Below the pieces are notes generated by a model. The model had not been told where the DNA came from and did no database searches. It saw only the letters and a list, made by a program, of their open reading frames with translations. Both the position numbers and the translations under genes were made by a program. This document shows positions 46,638 through 56,737 of a stretch of DNA of 64,000 nucleotides, piece by piece; position 1 is the stretch's first letter, and each line of letters starts with the position of its first letter. The DNA is from Benincasa hispida (Eukaryota > Streptophyta > Magnoliopsida > Cucurbitales > Cucurbitaceae): assembly GCF_009727055.1 (NCBI RefSeq), contig NC_052354.1:40927553-40991552 (forward strand), read 5' to 3'.

Positions 46638-47760
46638 ATGGCCAACGCCTCTTTAAACGTTTCATCTTCCTCAACGACCGTTGTCTTCACCAACCCACCC
46701 TTGAATCAATTGTTGAACCAAAGTACCTCTATGAAACTCGACCAAAACAACTATCTACTATGGAAGACCCTTGCATTGCCCATCCTAAGAAGTTATAAAC
46801 TAGAAGGTAATCTCACAAGTGAAAAATCTTGTCCTCCGAAGTTTGTCTCAGCAATGACTGAAGATTCTAGTCTTCTTCAAGGTGGGGATGTTGCCGAAAG
46901 CACCGATGAAGCCTCGTCGATGACCCCTGAAGTAGCCTTGCAGCTGTTAGGCTTCAACAATGCTAAGGATCTATGGGAAGCTACCCAAGACCTGTCTCTT
47001 ATACACATCTAGATGTGTATAAGAGACAGGTGGGGACGTTGCCGAAAGCACCGATGAAGCCTCGTCGAGCTCCGGTCGCTCAAGAACAGTAAATCCTCTG
47101 TCCGAACAATGGGTCACAACGGATCTCCTACTCCTCGGATGGCTCATAACTCAATGACCCCTGAAGTAGCCTTGTAGTTGTTAGGCTTCAACAACGCTAA
47201 GGATCTGTGGGAAGCTATCCAAGACCTGTTCGGTGTGCAATCAAGAGCAGAAAAAGATTTTCTTCGCCATGTTTTTCAGACCACTAAGAAAGGTAACTCC
47301 AAAATGGAGGATTATTCACGCATTATGAAAATCAATGCTGATAACTTAAGACAGGTTGGAAGTCTTGTACCTAGACGATGTTTAATATCTTAGGTTCTTC
47401 TCGGTCTAGAGGAAGTCTACAATCCGGTCATCGCTGTCATTCAAGGCAAACCAGATATCTCCTGGTTGAATATGCAGTCTGAGTTTCTCATCTATAAGAA
47501 AGTTGGAACATCAAAATGCTCAAAGAAACCTTGGTAATGTTGTCCCTACTGTAAACATGGTTCAAAGTCGAAACTTCAATGAATCCAGACAGATGAACAG
47601 CTACCATTAGACCAACTCTCAACCCTCCTTTAATCAACAACATGGAGAGGGCAATGGCAACTCCAACACTGGCCGAGGACGAGGTCGTGGTCGTGGCAAC
47701 AAACCCACATGCCAAGTTTGCGGTAAATATGGACATTTAGCCTTTGTGTGCTTTAACCAT
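46638..47760 (+). pseudogene. copia gag and CCHC knuckle (contains adapter and duplicated segment)
   Basis: It starts MANASLNVSSSS at 46638. DQNNYLLWKTLALPILRSYK is the typical gag opening of this copia clade. The LLGFNNAKDLWEA segment occurs twice (about 46935-46985 and 47178-47215) on either side of the adapter at 46992-47029, so the duplication is probably an assembly effect. DFLRHVFQTTKKGNSKMEDY follows. RGRGRGNKPTCQVCGKYGHL, completed by AFVC, is a CX2CX4HX4C zinc knuckle at about 47708-47752. Stops at about 47175 and 47393 break the frame. Confidence 0.85.
46992..47029. other. Nextera mate-pair junction adapter (assembly artefact)
   Basis: Same 38-bp head-to-head Tn5 mosaic ends as at 18302 (half-site AGATGTGTATAAGAGACAG at 47011-47029). 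The sequence on its right repeats gag sequence already given on its left. Confidence 0.97.
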
Positions 47761-47896
47761 TTTAACAAAAAAAATTGTTCGGAATTTTGGACAGAATAGG
47801 GGAGGACAAAGCTTAAATTCTGGTAACAATGCCCCACCCAACCCCACAACATTCTTGGCTGCCTAAAACTTCAATCCTTTTACTGGTCCAGAAATA

Positions 47897-49110
47897 GTGG
47901 TTAATCCGAATTGGTATGTGGACAGTGGAGCTACAAACCATGTCACGGCTGATTTTGCAAACTTGAACATTGCAGGGGAATACTCAGGTAATGAGAAAGT
48001 TATAGTTGAAAATGGAAATAAACTGCAAATATCCTGGTTGGTGATACCTTATTGTCTGATGGAAAGAATACTATTATACTTTAGAATGTATTGTGTGTTT
48101 CTGAAATCACAAAGAATTTGGTTAGTGTGTCTAAGTTACCCCAAGATAATAACATCTACTTTGAATTTCATGATGTGCATTACTTTGTTAAGGACAAGCG
48201 TATAGGTCAAACACTACTGAAAGAAAACCTTAAGGATGGGTTGTATCACCTAGACCAAGTAGCTGTGGAAAGGAAAGAGGACTGGAAAAACCAAAACATT
48301 GAGGACAGAAGACCTTTAAACATAAATAAAAACATGTCTGCATTAGTTTTGTCTGGAAAAGTAGCAAGAGTTAATGTAGCTGTCTCTAAAGCCTTGTGGC
48401 ATAGACGTCTAAGTCATCCTTTAATGAAAATTTTGAATTCTATCATTAGTGAATGTAATCTCAAAATTCAAAGTAATGAAGTGAATTTGTTTTGTAAATC
48501 ATGTCCCTTGGGTAAAGCTCACTGTCTACCATTTTCTAAGTCTGAAAGCCATGCTACTAAACTCTTTGAATTGATTCATTCTGACCTATGGGGACCTGCC
48601 TCTACTATTTCTTTAGATGGTTTTCGATACTACATACTATTCATTGATGATTATAGTAGATATACTTGGATTTATCCCTTGAGACAAAAAAGTGGTGTTC
48701 TGGAAGCATTTCAACATTTTCTTATCTATGTTAAGAATCAATTCAACAAAACAAGCTCTACAGTCTGATAATGGAGGCGAGTATGCAAAAATTCATCTGT
48801 TATGCAACTCAAGTGGAATCCTTGCCCGGCTATCATGCCCTTACACCTCTGCTCAAAATGATCGAGCAGAAAAAAAACATAGACATGTGGTAGAAACCGA
48901 CCTCACACTGCTAGCACAGGCCAGCCTACCCTTGTGTTTTTGGTGGGATGCCTTTCTCACTACCGCCATGCTTATTAATGGACTCCCAACAGAGGTACTG
49001 TGAGGTAAATCCCCTGTTTCTATTCTATTTAACAAGAGCTTAAATTTTGCAGAGCTAAAGGTCTTCGGCTATGCCTGTTTTCCATACCTCCGGCCGTTTC
49101 AACATAATAA
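47897..49110 (+). pseudogene. copia protease and integrase
   Basis: Protease NWYVDSGATNHVTADFANLN (intact DSG) at about 47911. A frameshift near 48050 separates the rest of protease. 48091-48768 covers the pre-integrase (ALWHRRLSHPLMKILNSIIS, CKSCPLGKAHCLPFSK) and the integrase core (FELIHSDLWGPAS, RYYILFIDDYSRYTWIYPL). After another shift, 48692-49003 gives SDNGGEYAKIHL, LSCPYTSAQNDRAEKKHRHV and SLPLCFWWDAF. Asp-Asp-Glu positions are not all recoverable in one frame. Confidence 0.85.
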
Positions 49111-49222
49111 ATTCAACTTTCATTAAGAAAGATGTGTGTATCTAGGCCCCAGTCAACAGCACAAAGGATTCAAGTGTTTAACCAAGGTGGTCGGATCATC
49201 ATCTCTCGGCATGTCACATTGA

Positions 49223-50200
49223 ATGAGGATGAGTTCCCTTCACCCAGTCAATACCAAAAACCAGCTCAAACCCCCACCCACACTCACCCTACCCATTATT
49301 CCAACAAATAATCCCTGCCCACAAGTAAATGATCGTTCACCTATTACTCATCGCCCACAAAATCCAACTGATCGTTTACCTATCACCAATCGTCTACCCG
49401 ATCGTTTACCAATTACCACACGATCGTCTACCCCACATCTACACAATCGTTTACCTATTGCCCATCGCCTACAAAATTCCTGTCTCTTATACACATCTAG
49501 ATGTGTATAAGAGACAGCACTAATCGTCTACCCGATCGTGTATCAAATCAGTTACCACACGATCGTTTACCTATTGCTCATCGCTTACTAAATTCATCAC
49601 CTGATCGCATACCTACTATCCATCACTCACCTTCTCCAAATCGCCTACCCGATCGTATACCATATTCCTTGTCACACGATCGTTCACCAAATACCCATCG
49701 CCTACACGATCGGTTTCCAAATCCCTTACTACACGATCACTCACCCAATTGCCCACCCCTACCAGATCGTCTACCCGATAGCCTACACAATCTGTCTCTA
49801 AACGATCGTTCACCTCTTGACGATCACTTACCTACCACCCATTGCCTACCCGCACCCAATAGTTTACACGCTCATTTATCAACAACATTTTTACACGATC
49901 GTCTACCAATACCAAACCAACCCGATCGTTTACCTCTCTCATCCCTAAACGATCGTCTACCCACACCCGATTACCTACACGATCGTTTATCTATATCCAA
50001 CGATCGTCTACCTGTCTCTTCCTCTTTCGATCGTCTATCAAATCCTTTTCAAAACAATCGTTTACCTATACATGATCGTCTATCTGATCGTCTACCAACA
50101 TCATCACCACCCCAATCGTGTATCCCCTGTCTCCTCCACCCGACACCTTCAACCCGACCTCACCAATACTTCATCAGCCAAACTTATTCCCTTACCTACT
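49223..50200 (+). repeat. DRLP-coding minisatellite in the integrase-RT linker
   Basis: The linker between integrase and RT, normally a proline/serine-rich variable stretch, is here several hundred bp of degenerate repeats built on CGATCGTTTACC/CGATCGTCTACC, spaced about 12-40 bp. In frame it reads units such as DRLPITNRLP, HDRLPIAHRL, DRLPDS and NDRLPTPDYL, staying open for about 250 codons either side of the adapter at 49480-49517. Typical linker sequence (THPMITRGKTGI) resumes at about 50195 in a different frame. Confidence 0.85.
49480..49517. other. Nextera mate-pair junction adapter (assembly artefact)
   Basis: Third copy of the 38-bp mosaic-end junction (half-site AGATGTGTATAAGAGACAG at 49499-49517), inside the DRLP repeat array, where a repeat-driven misjoin is easy. 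It yields spurious peptide ends of the SYTHLDVYKRQ type. Confidence 0.97.
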
Positions 50201-52020
50201 CACCCTATGATAACCCGAGGGAAAACTGGTATATTCAAACAAAAAATCCTCACTACTTCATCCTCTGTTGACTGGTTGGCCACCGAACTACCCGAATCAA
50301 TATGCCTTAGCTTCCCCTCCATAGAAGCAGGCCATAGATGCCGAGTATGCTACTTTAATGAAAAATCGTACCTAGCGGCTTGTACCTCCTACACCAGACA
50401 TGAACATAGTGGGACACAAATGGGTGTTCAGAATCAAGTGCAACTCTGATGGTTCAGTTCAACGTTACAAAGCAAGACTTGTAGCCAAAGGGTTTCATCA
50501 GAATCTGGGCATAGACTTCTTTGAAACATTTAGTCTAGTCGTCAAGCCTTCAACAATTCGAGTGATTCTTAGCATGGTTGGAGTCTACGGTAACTAGATT
50601 TTGACAATGCATTTCTGAATAGAACTCTATGAGAGAATGTGTATATGACACAGCCTACTGGGTATGTAAATCAATCCTATCCACATCACGTCTGCAAGCT
50701 TGACAAAGCCCTTTACGGCCTAAAACAGACACCTCGAGCCTCGAATGCTGCTCTCACAAGGGAGTTTCTTCGATGGGGATTCACAAACTCACGGTCTGAC
50801 TCCTCTCTCTTCATCTACAGCAAGCAGTCATCAGTAATCTTCCTTCTGGTTTATGTTGATGATGTGATTGTAATTGGAAATGATCCATCAACAATCAATA
50901 AGCTCATTAGGTCGCTGGACAATACCTTTGCTCTCAAAGACCTGGGACAACTCACCTATTTTCTGGGCCTTCAAGTTCACTACCTTGACTCTAGTCTCAT
51001 TATAAACCAAGCTAAATATGTTGATGATCTTCTATAGCGTTTACAACTAACAAACGTGAAGCCTACCCCATCCCCCAATGTTCTTGGAAAGCACCTGTCA
51101 ATTACTGATGACACTCCTCTTGAGGACCCATTCGTTTACAGAAGCACCATTGGAGCTTTGCAGTACCTCACCACAACCCGACCAAATATCTCCTATATAG
51201 TTAATCACCTAAGTCAATTTCTTCAGAAACCAACGGATATCCACTGCTAAGCTGTAAAATGCATCCTTCACTACATCAGTGAACTAAACATTTTGGTCTA
51301 TTGTTTCAACCAAGCTCTGACTTATCAGTCTCTGCCTACTCAGATGCAGAGTAGGCCTCTAACATTGATGATCGAAAATTTGTTGCAGCTTATTGTATTT
51401 TTATTGGAAACAACTTAGTTTCTTGGTCTTCTAAAAAGCAAACGGCCGTAGCCCGATCTAGTACTGAATCTGAATATCGGGTCTTAGCATACACTGCATC
51501 TGAAGTCATATGGTTCAACAACTAATGTCGGAACTTGGGATGTTGTCCTCTGTCAAATCAATTATTTGGTGTGACAACTTAAGCGTTGTTGCCATAGCCA
51601 CCAATCCAGTATTTCATGCCAGAACGAAACATATTGAGATCGATGCTCACTTTGTACGAGATCATATCCTTCGTGGAGCCTTGNGATCTAGTACTGAATC
51701 TGAATATCGGGTCTTAGCATACACTGCATCTGAAGTCATATGGTTCAACAACTAATGTCGGAACTTGGGATGTTGTCCTTTTGCAAACCAATTATTTGGT
51801 GTGACAACTTAAGTGTTGCTGCCATAGCCACCAATCCAGTATTTCATGCCAGAACGAAACATATTGAGATCGATGCTCACTTTGTACGAGATCATATCCT
51901 TCGTGGAGCCTTGGAAGTGCGATATGTTCCTTCAGCAAATCAGCTTGCTGATTGCCTCACAAAACCTCTCACACATTATCACTTCCAGTCTCTTCGTTCC
52001 AAACTCGGTGTACTTGATGT
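50195..52020 (+). pseudogene. copia reverse transcriptase and RNase H
   Basis: RT begins after THPMITRGKTGI. 50400-50597 gives [40 protein letters not shown]. 50639-51037 gives YMTQPTGYVNQSYPHHVCKL, KALYGLKQTPRA, and the catalytic YVDDVIVIGND. 51056-51250 is the connection domain (YRSTIGALQYLTTTRPNISY). RNase H (SSTESEYRVLAYTASEVIWF, WCDNLSVVAIATNPVFHART) is duplicated around the N at 51684 and ends with VRYVPSANQLADCLTKPL and LRSKLGVLDVPS just before the polypurine tract. Stops and shifts are present. Confidence 0.88.
51455..51913. other. Duplicated 229-bp contig end around a single N (assembly artefact)
   Basis: 51455-51683 and 51685-51913 are near-identical (both GATCTAGTACTG...GTGGAGCCTTG), with a few substitutions (for example CCTCTGTCAAATC against CCTTTTGCAAACC). 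The only ambiguous base, N at 51684, separates them. This is typical of two overlapping contig ends joined without merging. Confidence 0.9.
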
Positions 52021-52041
52021 ACCCTCACGTTTGAGGGGGGA

Positions 52042-52335
52042 TGTTAGAAAAAGAGAAGAACACGTCAGCAACACACATGGACAAACAGTCAGCATCCTCA
52101 ATCAATGTCAGCATTCCTCTAGAAGGAAAGGTTAGAAGAAATATTTACTTCAGCCAATCAAAAGTGTACAAATATATTTATTATTTATTTATTACAAAAT
52201 CGTATAAGGCTATTTAAAGCCTCTGTATATCAACACATAAAATCAAGTGAAAATAACAGAAAAGAGATCTTCAGAAAAACCTATCACATTCTCTCTGCCG
52301 CATTACTTTCTTCCTTAACCCTTCGTCTTCCTTGC
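52042..52335 (+). repeat. 3' LTR of the 46-52 kb copia element
   Basis: It begins TGTTAGAAAAAGAG directly after the polypurine tract. It aligns with 46355-46618 up to CTTCGTCTTCCT, after which the sequence departs into a poly-T tract. Confidence 0.85.
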
Positions 52336-52412
52336 AGTATTTAATTTTTTTTTTTTTTTTTTTACAAAAGGCACTTAGGTCATTGAAATTTGAAGTTATT
52401 TATTTATTTGGT

Positions 52413-53290
52413 CCTTAAAATTTCAAAATAAACACTTTAGTCTCTCACGACTTAAGTTTAAGTTAATAAAATGCTTATTAGACCGTTATGATAGGTTAAT
52501 TCTCTTTGATTAGTTGATAAAAAATAAATTACAAATTAATATATGGTAAAGATTAAAACGATTGTTTCTCCAATGTGCCCGGAACATCATGCTGTCAAAA
52601 TTCTTTTACTCTGTTCTACCATGGCTTCCTCTCACCTCCATTTTCTCTCCATCCCAAACTCCATTGTTGTTCTTCCTCAATCTCAGCCCAGCTTGACAAA
52701 CTCATTACAAATTACATCAAAACAGAAATCAAAAGCCAATGGATAAGGACACAATCAATAGAGTAAAAAAATTAGACTCTTCAGAATCCTTTGGTATAAT
52801 TTATATTGACAACTCCATACACGCAATGTGCATATTCTCCAAAACAATAACACAATAAACTCATAATTCCACTCCAGTATTGGCTCCACTTCATTACCAA
52901 GCAACAATCCAAAAGCATAAAGAAAAGGAATTATGAAAATTACCCATGAAACAGACATGCAACAGCGGTTCCTCACATGGTTAAGCTTCGTTGAATGCAG
53001 TGAGTTCCACTCTGAATGATTGAATTGAATCGATGAAGAAATGACAGAGTAAGAGAATTTCGACAGCACCATGTTTAGGGCACATTGGAGAAACGATCGT
53101 TTTAACCTTTACCATATATTTTCAACATTTTTTAAGATTTTACAATTAATTTGTAATTTATTTTTACCCACTAATCAAAGTAATTTAACATGTCATCTAC
53201 ACAATTACCCTCCATGTCAACACATAATGGTTCGATAAGTATTCGGTTAACTTAAACTTGAGTCAAGGACCATTTAGAAGTATTTTGCAA
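52413..53290. mobile_element. Long inverted-repeat (foldback) unit with exon-like arms
   Basis: Left arm about 52413-52612 is the inverted, diverged copy of about 53045-53290. Shared blocks, left and inverted right: TTTAAGTTAA, CTTTGATTAG, AAATAAATTACAAATTAAT, ATATGGTAAAG, GTTTCTCCAATGTGCCC and TGCTGTC...ATTCT. The innermost parts of both arms start a similar short frame (MLSKFFYSV against MVLSKFSYSV). Between the arms is non-repetitive sequence with a MASSHLHFLSIPNS-like frame. No transposase is present. An hAT element is inserted just beyond the right arm. Confidence 0.7.
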
Positions 53291-53414
53291 ACTTAAGGGA
53301 CAAAGTAAGGGCGGAGCCACATAGAGATCATGGGCACGATTTCTATATTTTTAATATAAATTTTTAAGTAATAATTTATAATATTGTTAATGAATGTGCA
53401 TTTATTATCAAATC

Positions 53415-53480
53415 CCTTTTGGGGTTTAGTGGTTAAGGGATTGATTGATGCTATACGAGACTTGGGTTTAAATCTCGCCT
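53415..53480 (+). ncRNA. tRNA-related SINE head (candidate)
   Basis: An A-box-like GTTTAGTGGTTAAGG and a B-box-like GGGTTTAAATCTC lie 34-36 bp apart, as in tRNA-derived SINEs, followed by a T-rich stretch. There is no cloverleaf stem of functional quality. It lies inside the left part of the hAT element. Confidence 0.35.
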
Positions 53481-54279
53481 GGTTTTTTTCAACTTTGATT
53501 TTAAATTCCTGCTAAAACTAGTTTATCTTTTTTAAAAAAATCTGGTTTATCTTGATGAAAATAAAAGTAGGATTTTTATTAACTTTTTAGGTTGCAGTTG
53601 CAAATCAAGTAGGTTTTAGCTTTTTAGGTTGCAATAGCAAATCAATCTCTAGAAAAGAAAATCAATGCAATTCCATTATCTTTTGTGGAAGTTTTTTTCT
53701 CTTCAAAATTTAGGGGAGTTTTTAATCTCAATTATCAACAACACCCTCTTCAATATATAATGTTTACTTTTCTTTTCCTACGTAATTTTCCTTATATATA
53801 TTAGTTTTAGAGTTGTACAAGATAATTTATTTGTTACTCGTTAGGTTATTATGTATCATATCATTGATATGTAAGTTTGAAATTCTTCTAAGACTTTTTA
53901 ATTATTATATTTTTAAATCTACATAATAGTTTCAAATATTTTATTGGTACTTTTATATAGTTATCTATAATTCAATATGGAAAGATGTTTTTATTGTGCC
54001 ATTAATTTTTTTACATAATTTTTATATTCACATTACTCTTTATATATTTTCATTTATTTCCATGTTATGTTTACATTCACATAACTCGTATAGGTTTTTA
54101 AAATTAATTTCAGAGTTCGAGTTAGATGATTATTTGTCGTCACTCGTTTGGATATACGAACTTGGCAAGTAAGTTTTAAAATCTTTTTAGACTTTAAATT
54201 TATATGCTTTTAAATCTATATAATAGAATGTAGTATTCTTATTATTAATACTTTTGTAGAGTTAATTGAAAACTAATAT

Positions 54280-56614
54280 GGAGAAATATTATAAAAGAAA
54301 AACAACAATAGAGACAACAGAAGCATCATCTTCAAGAAGAAAAATGTTTTGGGTTATGATCGATCTTATACAGAATTCAATCTATAATAACTACACATAG
54401 ATCCTGGTTTAAGAACCAAAATTTATGGCTGTAATTAAAATATTCGAGATCAAGTTCGTAGACAATATTTGCTAAAAGGTCCTTGTCAACCTCGAAATCA
54501 TACTTTTCCACTTAAGAAATTTGGTACAAAGTCAATACGACTTAACCCAGCTTGGTTTAGTGAATATTCTAATTGGTTAGAATATAGCATTTCAAAGGAT
54601 CTTTGTTTATGTTACTATATATCAAAACCAGAAGTAAGTGAAAAGTTAGGAGGTGACTGTTTTGTTAGTGAAAGATTTTCAAATTGGAAGAAAAAAGAGA
54701 AATTGCATATTCATGTTGGTGGTCCTAATAGTGCACACAATACGGCTTTAGGTAAATGTGAGGCTCTTTTGAAACAAAAACAACATATTGAGACATTTTT
54801 AAATAGGATGTCTGACCAAGCACAAGTTGAGTATCGAACTCGATTAGGTGCATTGATTGATTGTATTCGATTTTTATTACGACAGGGACTCGTATTCCGT
54901 GGACATGATGAGATAGATGATTTGAAGAATCAAGGTAACTTTCTTGAACCTTTACAATAGTTATGCAACCATAATAAGGATATTGAAGTTGTGACTTTGA
55001 AAAATATCCCAAATAATTTAAAATTGACTTCACTCGATATTCAAAAAGATATAGTACATTACATTGTAGTAGAAGTTGTTAATATAGCTATAAAAGATAT
55101 GAGTGACAAATATTTATCTATCTTGATAGATGAATCAAAAGATGTATCTTCAAATGAATAGATGTTTGTATTGTGATATGTGGATAAAAGTCGTGTGATT
55201 GAACGATTTGTTGGAATCATACATGTTAATGATACAAGTTCTCTATCACTTAAGAAAGACATAGATGATTTTTTTTTCTCAACATGGGTTAAGCATAGTT
55301 AGTTTATGGGGACAAGGATATGATGGAGTAAGATACAAGGTTAGTACAATGGATTGAGAGCACTTATTTTAAAAGAAAAGGAATGTGCTTTTTATATTCA
55401 CTGTTTTTCTCACCAACTTCAGTTAGCTCTTATAGCTACTGCTAAAAATCATGTGGAAATTATTGGTCTGTTTTTTATTGTTACAAATGTGGTGAATGTA
55501 ATTGGGGTGTCAACAAAACGTCGAGATATTCTACGCGAGAAACATAGAATGAAAAAAATTTAAGCTTTAAATTATAGTGAAATATTAAGTGGTCGAGGAT
55601 TAAATCAGGAGACAATGATTAAATGACCAAGAGATACTCGATGGGGATTACATTACTATACTTTAACGAGTTTTATTATAATATTCTCTTCAATAATTGA
55701 TGTATCTGAGACAATTGTGCAAGGTGGATCAAATTCAGAATAAAAATATGAAGCAAAGACTCTAATAAGTTTAATTCTATCTTTCGACTTTGTTTTTCAT
55801 ATATATTTTATGAAAACTATCTTGGGAATCACAAATGACTTGTCTCAAGTATTATATAAAAATATAAAGATATTGTGAACACAATGGATTTAGTTAAAAT
55901 TTGTAAAGAAAAATTGTAAAAAAACAATAGAGTTTAATTGAGATTCGTTGTTGAGTATGGTTTCTAATTTCTGTCATAGCTATGATATTGAAGTCCGTAA
56001 AATTGATGACCTATTTCTAATTCAAGGAAGAAAAAGGCGAAAATCTCAACCAGTTACAAATTTACATCATTATCATGTTGAAGTTTTTTAAGCCATCATT
56101 GATATGTAACTTCAAGAACTGAATAATTGTTTTACTAAAACAAATATTGAATTGCTTCTCTATGTGACATGTCTAAATCCAAGTAATTCATTTGTTTCTT
56201 TTGATAGAAAAAAGTTTAGTCAACTTGCTCAATTTTACCCAAAAGACTTTTCAGCTATTGAACTCTCTATGCTTGAGGATCGACTTCAAAATTACATTAT
56301 TGATATGCATTCAAATATTGAGTTTGTTGAGCTAAAAAACATATGTGATCTTCTAGTAAAAATGGCCCTGACGAATAAAGACAATGTTTGATCATTAGTT
56401 TATAGATTACTTACCTTGGCGTTATTTTACCTGTCACCACAACTATTATAGAGAGAATATTTTCTGCTATGCATATTGTGAAGACTCGATTGTGTAATCG
56501 AATGGGAGATCAATGAATGAATGATTGTCTTATAGCCTATATTGAAAATGATTTATTTGATAAGTTAGATATTGAAGTTACCGTGGATCGATTTCAAAAA
56601 CATGGAAACTCATA
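54280..56614 (+). pseudogene. hAT transposase (TTF-type zinc finger, DUF4371, hAT dimerisation)
   Basis: 54469-54960: GPCQPRNHTFPLKKFGTKSI, RLNPAWFSEYSNWLEYSISK, CYYISKP, GGDCFVSERFSNWKKKEKLH, IHVGGPNSAHN: the TTF-type zinc-finger region of plant ZMYM1-like proteins. DUF4371 follows (RTRLGALIDCIRFLLRQGL, then LFILIDES-like sequence near 55120 and a YDGA-like motif near 55320). 55354-55563: CAFYIHCFSHQLQLALIATA and VIGVSTKRRDILREKHR. 56152-56391: FSQLAQFYPKDFSAIELSML. The dimerisation end near 56440-56610 reads ERIFSAMHIVKTRLCNRMGD-like sequence with stops. At least eight stops or shifts, so it is dead. Confidence 0.88.
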
Positions 56615-56737
56615 AAGGGCAATTGTAATGTACTATATTAGTTAATTTATGAAGTTACGAATACTTTTTTACATTCATTTATAGATACTTTTTTGCATAT
56701 AGTGCCACCTATATAAAAGTTTTGGCTATGCCACTCG

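Larger units (their letters stand above)
46355..52335 (+). mobile_element. Ty1/copia element (RE1/Retrofit-like) upstream of NUP43
   Basis: Left LTR 46355-46618, right LTR 52042-52335 (start TGTTAG). Primer site TTGGTATCAGAC is at 46619-46630. The purine tract GAGGGGGGA ends at 52041. Order on the plus strand is gag, knuckle, protease, integrase, RT, RNase H. The right LTR lacks its last bases. Instead of a 5-bp duplication, the same 15-nt flank ACAAAAGGCACYTAG lies on both sides (46340-46354, 52364-52378). Two adapter artefacts (46992, 49480) and a duplicated segment around an N (51684) mean that the assembled sequence of this element is unreliable. Confidence 0.88.
53308..56737 (+). mobile_element. 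hAT transposon, ZMYM1-like, inactive
   Basis: Degenerate terminal inverted repeats: AGGGCGGAGCCACATAG at the left and, inverted, CGAGTGGCATAGCC at the right. Candidate 8-bp duplication ACAAAGTA against ACTAAAGT (one indel). It contains a decayed transposase at 54280-56614. The surrounding sequence (GGACAAAG|...|AAAGTGCTT...) reads as one unit when the element is removed. Confidence 0.7.

Noticed and set aside
49501..50271. A 256-residue proline-rich 'gene' starting MCIRDS
   Set aside because: Its start lies in the Tn5 mosaic-end adapter and the rest is the expanded linker of the copia polyprotein.
52621..52746. MASSHLHFLSIPNS frame as a plastid-targeted protein gene
   Set aside because: Short, stops at about 52745, and sits in the centre of an inverted repeat; no continuation exon found.
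53415..53480. Functional tRNA gene
   Set aside because: A- and B-box-like words exist but acceptor and anticodon stems do not pair.
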